Below, piece by piece: positions 7,223 to 12,862 of a stretch of 12,862 nucleotides of DNA. The notes under the pieces are model-generated. The model did no database searches. It was not told the DNA's origin and saw nothing but the letters and a program-made list of their open reading frames with translations. Position 1 is the first letter of the stretch, and every line of letters begins with the position of its first letter. The stretch is from Saccoglossus kowalevskii (taxonomy: Eukaryota > Hemichordata > Enteropneusta > Harrimaniidae), in assembly GCF_000003605.2 (NCBI RefSeq), contig NW_003124893.1:1160480-1173341 (forward strand), given 5' to 3'. Both the position numbers and the translations under genes were made by a program.

Positions 7223-7722
7223 GCTTCAAAATAATGAATTGCAAACCTTATAAAGTTGAAAATTACAATGAAATATTAAGCACTAGGTTTACCAAATTTT
7301 TAAAGAACAAATCGATTACAACAGAAAAAATAAATGTTTCTCCAATACCAATCGCCCTCTATGGCGACCTTGTACCTGTAAGTAAATGCAAACTGTCTAA
7401 CTGCATACAAATTACTCAATAATTACATAGATTACAGGAAGTAGAAGCTTGGCAATGTAAGTTTGATAGTAGTGTATTAATTTATTATTAAACGGCAATA
7501 CAGTAAAAATTTTCAAAATGTGAGTATTTCCACTTGTTACATTAGTAATTTCCCTGGTTCTTCTAAAAGCAATTTTGAATCACAATCACTGATACTTCGC
7601 TGATAAATTATTGGTTCCTCAAAACAAGAAGGATTGAATTTACGATGCTATCTACAGTTTGCAGTGCCTTTTTTTGTTTTTACGCAGAAACTATTGATGA
7701 CTTGGTTCAAAGAATGATGATC
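7223..7722. other. spacer between the two 55-bp repeats, no gene recognised
   Basis: AT-rich sequence. An open frame at 7234-7422 (+) is followed internally by a good donor-like sequence CCT-GTAAGT at 7376-7384, but no domain is recognisable and no acceptor pairs with it. Nothing else is supported. Confidence 0.5.
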
Positions 7723-7776
7723 AAGGCAACCCCTGACCATGAGCCCAGGCAACCCCGGTGACCCGGTCAATGCCTT
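7723..7776. repeat. 54-bp GC-rich repeat, copy 2
   Basis: Second copy of the GC-rich repeat, 555 bp downstream of copy 1 in the same orientation, from AAGGCAACCCC to AATGCCTT. Its ends are AAGGC / GCCTT, so the end bases have changed together on both sides relative to copy 1 (AAGGT / ACCTT). It abuts the heat-shock-element block without a gap. Confidence 0.8.
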
Positions 7777-7780
7777 AATG

Positions 7781-7795
7781 ATGCGATTGTCGCAT
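7781..7795. repeat. perfect 6-bp inverted repeat ATGCGA-TTG-TCGCAT
   Basis: A short hairpin with a 3-base loop at the left edge of the heat-shock-element block. It may be a boundary feature of that unit, or a chance palindrome. Confidence 0.6.
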
Positions 7796-7825
7796 ACGAC
7801 TTATTTACCACTTCCGTGTCACTGA

Positions 7826-7944
7826 GAATGTTCTAGAACCGTACGGTGTCTGGGTGGAATATTCTGGATTTTTTTTAGAAACTGGTTGAATAGGTAATAG
7901 AACACTGTAGGAGGCGCAATAGAAGGTAATGGAACATTCTAGAA
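7826..7944 (+). promoter_or_regulatory. cluster of heat-shock elements
   Basis: The heat-shock factor consensus is alternating GAA and TTC units spaced by two bases. GAATGTTCTAGAA (7826-7838) and GAACATTCTAGAA (7932-7944) are perfect three-unit sites; GAATATTCTGGAT (7857-7869) misses one base. GAACACTGTAGGA (7900-7912) is a degenerate fourth member, part of a ~19-bp duplication (7892-7910 and 7924-7942). Start-to-start spacings are 31, 43 and 32 bp, close to whole helical turns, which would set all four on one face of the DNA. A TATA-like box follows 46 bp after the last site. This is the architecture of a heat-inducible promoter. Confidence 0.65.
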
Positions 7945-7990
7945 ATTAGTAGTAAGTTCCAGACTCATTATGTATGCTGATGTAATGGTC

Positions 7991-7998
7991 TATTTATA
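7991..7998 (+). promoter_or_regulatory. TATA-like box TATTTATA downstream of heat-shock elements
   Basis: TATTTATA lies 46 bp after the last perfect heat-shock element, a fitting position for a core promoter. A start of transcription would be expected near 8020-8030. No recognisable coding gene follows; a polyadenylation signal is reached 274 bp later. Confidence 0.45.
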
Positions 7999-8271
7999 GA
8001 TAGTGTCATCTAGTCAATGGAGTAGTGGAGTTTTACCGCGTTATTGTACTTGATGTTTGCAGAGTATAATAATACCAGTACCAGTTGAAACCTCATCTGT
8101 TGGCTCCGTGTTCGTATTTTATCATCGTCGCCAGGGAAGTCTTTCTGTTACTGTTGCCATTTTGGTATTTGAACCATCACACCTGTACTATACCAATTAC
8201 GGTAATATTACGTTGCGTGTGACAGCGATGCTGAAGTGAAGCTGACCCTGAAGTGAAGCCAAAGCTTACAC

Positions 8272-8277
8272 AATAAA
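8272..8277 (+). terminator. plus-strand polyadenylation signal AATAAA
   Basis: AATAAA about 250 bp after the expected transcription start of the heat-shock-element block, followed within 15-20 bp by a long T run with GTT. Promoter and polyadenylation signal so close together, with no recognised coding region between, is what an LTR (U3-R) or a short non-coding transcript would show. The intervening open frame (8057-8239) is not recognised. Confidence 0.4.
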
Positions 8278-8364
8278 CTGTACTGAATGATGTTTTTTTT
8301 GTTATTTTCCTGCTACAAATACATTTTGTTTATATGGACAGTCAAGGCTATATCACCAAGGTAT

Positions 8365-8370
8365 TTTATT
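8365..8370 (-). terminator. minus-strand polyadenylation signal for the MS4A-like gene
   Basis: TTTATT on the plus strand gives AATAAA on the minus strand 43 bp after the stop codon of the MS4A-like gene. It would give a very short 3' UTR; another, more distant signal could be used instead. The two converging transcripts (this one and the heat-shock block) would end less than 100 bp apart. Confidence 0.4.
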
Positions 8371-8412
8371 GTCAACCACAGTAGACTAACTTTGGTGATC
8401 AAAACGCCATTG

Positions 8413-8603
8413 TCAGCCATTGACCTGGTTGTCAATACTGCTATATGGAGGTGCTGGATCTACTCCTGGCGCAGATGGCTGTTGCTGTTGTTGTTGTTGG
8501 TGCTGCTGCTGCTGCTGCGGTTGATTTTGATAAGTTGGCTGTACCATCATCATCATGACGGGCTGTTGATTATAGCCGGATGCTACCATAGGTTGTTGGA
8601 CAC
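8413..8603 (-). CDS. MS4A-like terminal exon: polyglutamine tail
   Basis: Acceptor ATATTTACAG (ends 8604), enters in phase 1, completing a Gly codon with the previous exon. Encodes VQQPMVASGYNQQPVMMMMV, then QPTYQNQP, a QQQQQHQQQQQQQ tract (about 8476-8514) and PSAPGVDPAPPYSSIDNQVNG before TGA at 8415-8413. The Gln tract mixes CAG and CAA codons with one CAC. The open frame on the opposite strand (8287-8661) is its mirror. Confidence 0.8.
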
Positions 8604-10957
8604 CTGTAAATATGCAATGAACAATTATCAATGCCGTGAGTTAAAATTTGACATATTATAGAATAATTAGTTCATGAAACAACAACCACTGTTTTTAAAG
8701 GGTGGTAGTCATCGCGCCACGCATGTGTGAGATTATATGGGTCTCATATAAACAAAGACGGCGACTTTGACTGTAGCGCAAATCAACGAGTACAAACTGA
8801 GACATTAACAAGCTTTAATTAGGTATTTTCAGGTGATTGAAAAGTATCGAAGGAGTCACTGGTGATAATTAGTGCAAGTCGCGCCCAGGTCAAACCTCAT
8901 ACTTGTGATTTCCATTAGAAGACACATTGGATTATGGGAAAATCAATGTTTGCACATGTGCACCACCGTCCTTAAAGGGTTGTGTTTTTGGCTCAAAAAA
9001 TTAGTGACAGAACAGCAGAGCATGTTGTCCATTTCAGATTTGGCTAGTTTCTCACACTTCAATCACATTTGCCATTTATTGAATAATCAGGTTGTTTCTA
9101 GCCAACCAATCATAGCACTTTTGTACACAATCCGTAACTTCATTTTTGTGGGATGTGCATGTAGTATAATAATAAAGTGTCTCCTTCAAAACAAAGTCAA
9201 GACATGTACAAAGTCATGTACAATGAGATATTAACTATTGACTATGGTTATTTATAGTATTCCGACAATATTCATGTCATATCACATCCATAGTAGTTTA
9301 TTTGGTTGTTGCCATGGCAATTACAATTATTATTATCTTGTTAAAAATCTCATAGAGGTCAACCCAAGGACACAACATACATTTTTTGTACCAAGTATCA
9401 AAGCAATTAAACTGGTAATTTTTATGAAAAAGTCAAAAACAACATTTTTTACCAACAATTTTCACTAAAATATTCACTGAAAGATATTGTTACCCAAGTA
9501 TCAAAGCAATTGCGCTTATTGTAGAAGATGAAAATGTAATTGTTGACAGACGGACGACAAGCTGACAGACACTCACCTATATGAACAGTTCCACTCTGAT
9601 GACAGAGGAGCTAAAATGTGAGAAGTTAAAATACACCATACCTTGCATTCCCGTAGCTGGCATCATATAAACCAATTGAGTTCCCTGTGGTGTTGCCATG
9701 CTCACCATAGGTACTTGTTGGGGTGTATTCCCAGGAGCTGTATAATACATCTACAAAAAGATTGCTCAATAAATGAATTTGTCCCTATTTTGACATTTCA
9801 CACATGACATCTCATAATTACCCATATGACATCTTATGAACACCCACATGACATTTCATAATTACCCATGTGACATCTCATGACACGACGTGACATTCCA
9901 TAATTACCCATATGACATCTCATAATTACCCACGTGACATCTCACAATTACCCACGTGACATCTCACAATTACCCACGTGACATCCCATAATTACCCACG
10001 TGACATCCCATAATTACCCACGTGACATCCCATAATTACCCACGTGACATCCCATAATTACCCACGTGACATCCCATAATTACCTATATGACATCCCATA
10101 ATTACCCACGTGACATCCCATAATTACCCATGTGACATCCCATAATTACCCACGTGACATCCCATAATTACCCATATGACATTTCAAAATTTATTTACTG
10201 ATTATTACTTACTGCTCTTTGTGGTCCTTGAATACAGCAAACAGCACGACCACATAAACATGCACTGATGATAGTAATGATGGCAACAACAATCGATATA
10301 ATCAAATTCATACTATACAGGGCAACACAGCTCCTCTAAAATTTAAAAATAAACAATAGTCTGAGTTAATCTGGAAGCTGTTTGGGTTAATTTAACACTT
10401 CATAAATCAGTGGCAGTATTATCTATAGGAGTAAGAACAGATCCCAACAAGAACATCTGATTGGTCCAAGCTTTTCACCACCAGATTTTCTCGCCCAAAT
10501 CTGTCTGTACTTTTTTCTAATATTCTTCATATTTCTGGAAATGAACCCTAATTTTGGAATCGAGTCAATTTTCAGTTTTTACTTAAAAAAATTGGTTATT
10601 TTTGTCCCAGGACAAATTTGTGATGAAACGAGGGAAATGTTGGTGAGAAGGTTAATCCATTAAAACAGCTACCAGTGCATTTCAATCTGGGGGGGGGTCA
10701 ATAAAGACAAAGAACTCCTGTGTGTTGAGATTATTGAAGGCATATTTAAAATTAGTCTTTTTAAACAAGAACATTGGTCTGCTATTTGATATGCACTACA
10801 TGAAAACGTATTGTAAACAATATATTGTAAAGGTCTTTGAAAAGCTAATTAATATGCAAAATTAGACCATTAATATGCATCATTGCAACAAAAACTTATC
10901 AGGTCTGCACATTATCCCAATAATTGTTGTTTTTTTAAATATCAATGGAACAGATAC

Positions 10958-10994
<37 letters not shown>

Positions 10995-11241
10995 AAGTAA
11001 CTACCAAAACTTCCATTGTGTGCTTTGCACAATGGAGTGAAACCTGCAAGTTGAAAATTATTTTTATTATTTCTATACCTACATAGTGACTATAAGCACA
11101 AGTCCATATATAGTCATACGATGTGTACTGATACATGTAACCACATTCATCTTCACTAGCGATACCAACAGCCGACAATGGCAGCAATGTGGCGATGGCC
11201 AATACAGCGGCTATGATTGATAACACCATATTAGCAATGAT
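8413..11241 (-). CDS. MS4A/CD20-like four-span membrane protein, 3' part (four exons)
   Basis: Four exons (11241-11083, 10335-10213, 9750-9642, 8603-8413) join in one frame through standard GT-AG introns of 747, 462 and 1038 bp with phases 0, 0 and 1, giving 193 residues and a TGA stop. Residues about 4-27 form one membrane span (ANMVLSIIAAVLAIATLLPL), about 57-81 another (VALYSMNLIISIVVAIITII) ending in SACLCGRAVCC. This layout, the N-M-V-L-S start of the third span and the Cys-Gly-x-x-x-Cys-Cys end of the fourth match the MS4A/CD20-like family, whose members sit in the plasma or endosomal membrane. The loop between has three Cys. The ~99-residue cytoplasmic tail is rich in Met, Gln, Pro and Tyr. 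Spans 1 and 2 and the start codon are missing and should lie beyond 12862. No stops or frameshifts: an intact gene. Related four-span families (such as ENTREP-like) are alternatives. Confidence 0.75.
9391..9408. repeat. 18-bp direct repeat CCAAGTATCAAAGCAATT, copy 1
   Basis: Identical to 9494-9511, 103 bp away. The surrounding bases differ, suggesting two ends of a diverged dispersed repeat within the intron. Confidence 0.8.
9494..9511. repeat. 18-bp direct repeat CCAAGTATCAAAGCAATT, copy 2
   Basis: Second identical copy, followed by a GACAGACGGACGAC-type tract about 35 bp later. Confidence 0.8.
9642..9750 (-). CDS. MS4A-like exon: start of cytoplasmic tail
   Basis: Acceptor TTTTTGTAG (ends 9751), donor CAAG-GTATGG. 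109 bp, enters in phase 0 and leaves in phase 1. Encodes MYYTAPGNTPQQVPMV and SMATPQGTQLVYMMPATGMQ: a low-complexity Gln/Pro/Met/Tyr tail. Its acceptor copies that of the 11241 exon base for base over nine bases. Confidence 0.75.
9790..10188. repeat. 22-bp E-box minisatellite filling an intron
   Basis: Eighteen units of 22 bp (core ATTACCCACGTGACATCCCA on the plus strand), with near-exact 22-bp spacing from 9907 to 10171 and more worn units to the left. Nine units carry CACGTG; the others carry CATATG, CATGTG, CACATG, and single cases of GACGTG and TATATG. Units around 9973-10061 are almost identical, as expected if the middle is kept uniform by unequal exchange while edges decay. It takes up about 399 of the 462 bp of the MS4A-like gene's second visible intron, from 24 bp after the 5' splice site to about 39 bp before the 3' splice site. 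CACGTGAC matches binding sites of MITF/TFE and USF factors. Confidence 0.92.
10213..10335 (-). CDS. MS4A-like exon: fourth membrane span
   Basis: Acceptor AAATTTTAG (ends 10336), donor GCA-GTAAGT. 123 bp, 41 codons, phase 0 on both sides. RSCVALYSMNLIISIVVAII TII then SACLCGRAVCCIQGPQRA. The Cys cluster at the inner membrane edge is a plausible palmitoylation site, as in related proteins. An acceptor two bases further on would break the frame, so 10335 is preferred. Confidence 0.82.
10962..10990. repeat. (AC)n microsatellite
   Basis: About 14 uninterrupted AC dinucleotides, read as (TG)n in the MS4A-like transcript, starting about 92 bp after the 5' splice site. Such UG tracts in RNA bind CELF and TDP-43-type proteins in animals, but this is likely a neutral, length-variable microsatellite. 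Confidence 0.95.
11012..11036. repeat. inverted repeat with 9-bp perfect arms
   Basis: TCCATTGTG and CACAATGGA separated by TGCTTTG. In the MS4A-like pre-mRNA it would form a hairpin 46-70 bases after the 5' splice site, just before the (TG)n tract. Confidence 0.85.
11083..11241 (-). CDS. MS4A-like exon: third membrane span and start of outer loop
   Basis: Acceptor TTTTTGTAG (ends 11242), donor TAT-GTAGGT. 159 bp, 53 codons, phase 0 on both sides. Reads IIANMVLSIIAAVLAIATLL then a polar loop SEDECGYMYQYTSYDYIWTC. The ATG at 11229 is in the middle of the span and follows in-frame codons right up to the acceptor, so this is an internal exon, not a start. Confidence 0.82.
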
Positions 11242-12180
11242 CTACAAAAATAAAGTAATTGATGTTACAAGAATAATTTAAAATGTATTTCATGAATGAA
11301 GAACCATGTTGAGGTTGTTTATGAGTATTCAACCTATTAAATAAGAGCGAAAAAACACATGACTTGTTTTTTTCATAAGTTTTTATTTGTATCTATTAAG
11401 AAATATTTTTTTTATTCAAATCTGTTTGAAAACTATTATTTCATTAAACATAGTTAAACTATTGAACAGCTTGCCCATGATTGCTAGGTAAGGCCAGACT
11501 TTTTTATTTTTTGTTTCTCGAGTTTTTATAAGGCAATTGTTTTGAAGAGGGCGAAAAAAAAAAATTAATTCTTTTTTTCCATTAGATTTGTGTGATTCTC
11601 AAAGAATTGCAAGTGAGATCATTGATCGGAGAGAAGAAATGAAATAAAATTTATTCCATGTATAACCTTTTTCTCATCTGCACGAGACTTCGGTACTTTG
11701 ATCATGATTCTCCAACGAAAATGCAACTTGGGTTTGTTATGCGGCAGGTGAAAAAAAAGAAGAAGATAAAAATAATTTTTTTTAGCAATTTTTTTGCATT
11801 TACAAGTCGGCGAGTGCAAGAAATTTTTTTTACTTCTTTTCTGCATGTCAGCTTGAAACCTGTGCCTCTCACATTTTTTTTTTCAATTTTGCAGGTTAAT
11901 GTGTGCTGCATATGGTAGAATGGATAACATTTTTCTGTTTTAGAGGATATGCTGTTGTTCCGATCGACTTTTAAAAGATGTATTTTGAAAGCATTATGTG
12001 ATAAATGTAAAACTTATATTTTCTTCTTGTGGTTTTAAATAATCAATACAATAAAAAAATTAAACTGTGCATCAGCGCATCATTTTTCAATTTTCCCTAG
12101 AGCGAGAATTTTTTGTTTTTTTGTTTTTTTGGCCTAAGTTATGTACATATAATAATTAAAACTATTGTGAAATACTTTAT
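11242..12180. other. AT-rich stretch upstream of the visible MS4A-like exons, no exon recognised
   Basis: If the gene model is right, this is intron sequence on the minus strand. I searched it for the second membrane span of the family (a Gly/Trp-rich loop and hydrophobic helix) and found none. Open frames at 11619-11918 on both strands are made of poly-A and poly-T runs and look like chance. Confidence 0.55.
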
Positions 12181-12189
12181 TTTCACTTG

Positions 12190-12356
12190 GGATTAATTTT
12201 CGCTATTTTCACTGCAGGAATGATTCAGTGAAAATAAAATCCAGTGAATATACCTTTTTTCCTATATTTTACATCCAATTAACTTATCAAAAATCAGTGA
12301 AAACAAATTCCTTCCATAACACCCAAAAAATCTTTTCAGTGAAAATTAATTCCAGC
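12190..12356. repeat. fold-back repeat with CAGTGAAAAYWAATTCC motif
   Basis: The motif TCAGTGAAAA(T/C)(A/T)AA(T)TCC recurs near 12225, 12294 and 12337, and an inverted version (GGATTAATTTTCGCTATTTTC..CACTG) lies at about 12190-12215. The inverted and first direct copies can pair around an 11-base loop (about 12216-12226). It looks like a piece of a dispersed fold-back or MITE-like repeat. Confidence 0.6.
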
Positions 12357-12609
12357 TAAAACAAGTCATTGTTAATGACACAGTCCCCGTCCCAAATTTT
12401 GTGATCTGACATATCAATTTGATGCTGATGAAGTCATTGAGATTAGATTGAAACCATTAATAGGAGATGGATTTGTAAAAAATTATGATTTAGTGCTTTT
12501 ACACAAGAATTGGACACTGGGCAATCATATTGAATCAAATTACAAAAAACAAGTGGCGTATACAACAGATTGTTTATTTACATCAAAACACGTGTTCCGT
12601 GTAGTAGTA

Positions 12610-12862
12610 ATATGGCCAAAAATAAAATCAGCCGTTATTTGGCCATCTTTGATCTGATTATGAAACACACTGATATGTATGATGTATGTGCCAAATACGA
12701 ATGAAAATGGTACATAAATTGTGGAAATATAGTAGCAAGGCCAAAAAGTCAGATTGCTGTCAATCGGCCATCCTTGACCAGATTTTGAAGCAAATTGTTA
12801 TGGACATGCATCCTAACATGTATAAAGTACATGTATGTGCCAAATTTGAATGAAAACTGACA
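12610..12862. repeat. diverged ~125-bp tandem duplication at right edge
   Basis: Two units start with GGCCAAAAA at 12614 and 12739 and share in order GGCCATC(T/C)TTGA, a GATT(A/T)TGAA(A/G)C block, TATGTGCCAAAT and GAATGAAAA. The second runs to the window end, so more units may follow. The upstream open frame (12448-12657) enters the first unit and has no recognisable domain. Confidence 0.7.

Larger units (their letters stand above)
8604..9641 (-). other. third visible intron of the MS4A-like gene
   Basis: 1038 bp with GTATGG and ACAG ends. Open frames inside it on the plus strand (8872-9234, 9238-9468) show no domain and are taken as chance. It holds an 18-bp repeat pair (9391-9408 and 9494-9511) and a GACAGACGGACGAC stretch near 9545, both of the look of dispersed invertebrate repeats. 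Confidence 0.6.
10336..11082 (-). other. first visible intron of the MS4A-like gene
   Basis: 747 bp with GTAGGT and TTTTAG ends. No coding content recognised. It holds the hairpin and the AC/TG microsatellite listed below, a nine-G run at 10689-10697, and AT-rich filler. Confidence 0.65.

Noticed and set aside
7140-7230. tRNA-derived SINE in the GC-rich 55-bp repeat
   Set aside because: I looked for A-box and B-box promoter motifs (including GGTTCRANNC) around GGTTCA and found no fitting pair.
7234-7422. Plus-strand open frame with a strong internal donor-like CCTGTAAGT
   Set aside because: No matching acceptor or neighbouring exon, and the translation fits no family I know; a single donor-like sequence is weak evidence.
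7784-8285. Firm call of a solo LTR
   Set aside because: No TG...CA ends at the 7-bp direct repeats, no primer-binding site or partner LTR in the window, and 7-bp duplications are not typical for LTR elements. Left as one hypothesis for the heat-shock block.
8287-8661. 124-residue plus-strand open frame rich in Leu
   Set aside because: It is the mirror of the polyglutamine exon of the MS4A-like gene: CTG and TTG runs are the complement of CAG and CAA.
8872-9468. Two plus-strand open frames inside the third visible intron
   Set aside because: No domains, opposite in strand to the host gene, and overlapping dispersed-repeat sequence.
9790-10188. Reading the 22-bp array as a CRISPR
   Set aside because: The units follow each other without unique spacers, and the context is an animal intron; it is a minisatellite.
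10942-11229. Taking the ATG at 11229 as the start of a 95-residue minus-strand protein
   Set aside because: The reading frame is open back to a good acceptor at 11242, the ATG is within a membrane span, and the 3' part of that frame runs through a donor into the TG microsatellite. It is an internal exon.
11619-11918. Overlapping open frames on both strands
   Set aside because: Built from poly-A and poly-T runs (KKKKK / FFFFF); no protein features.

Overview
The window looks like nuclear DNA of an animal, most likely a marine invertebrate. It is AT-rich, its one convincing host gene is split by introns with standard GT-AG junctions, and long non-coding stretches are filled with dispersed and tandem repeats. 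The mix of an L1/Tx1-type LINE relic, a FLYWCH-domain MULE DNA transposon relic and a BEN-domain-like relic would suit an invertebrate deuterostome (hemichordate or cephalochordate) or a mollusc, but the species cannot be fixed from this sequence.

Layout, left to right. 1-892: no gene; a small cluster of promoter-like motifs lies near 159-221. 893-2600 (+): a decayed L1/Tx1-type LINE covering only the reverse transcriptase part of ORF2, broken by stops and frameshifts, with its active-site YADD changed to YAYD. 2640-3756 (+): a decayed MULE transposase with an N-terminal FLYWCH zinc finger; its three catalytic acidic residues lie in three different frames, and 34 bp of its own downstream sequence has been copied into its middle. 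3803-5662 (+): remains of a gene with good splice-site candidates, a basic segment, a Thr/Pro/Gln-rich repeat, a frameshifted BEN-like domain and a polyadenylation signal. 5663-7160: repeats only. 7168-7776: two copies of a ~55-bp repeat. 7826-8277 (+): an unusual regulatory block with three strong heat-shock elements plus one weak one, a TATA-like box and a polyadenylation signal, flanked by a 7-bp direct repeat; it may be a mobile or LTR-like unit.

8413-11241 (-): the 3' part of a live-looking gene. Four exons join in one frame to encode 193 residues: transmembrane segments 3 and 4 of a CD20/MS4A-like four-span protein, then a Met/Gln/Pro/Tyr-rich cytoplasmic tail with a polyglutamine tract. 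The exons for segments 1 and 2 must lie beyond the right edge. Its 462-bp second intron is almost entirely an 18-unit, 22-bp minisatellite in which nearly every unit carries an E-box (CANNTG), nine of them CACGTG. The preceding intron has a 9-bp-arm hairpin and a (TG)n tract near its 5' splice site. 11242-12862: no exon recognised; a fold-back repeat near 12190-12356 and a ~125-bp tandem duplication at the right edge.

The left half is thus a nest of dead transposons and a relic gene, and the right half is a host gene. I see no pathway linking them. The two items most worth attention are the heat-shock-element block and the intronic E-box minisatellite.
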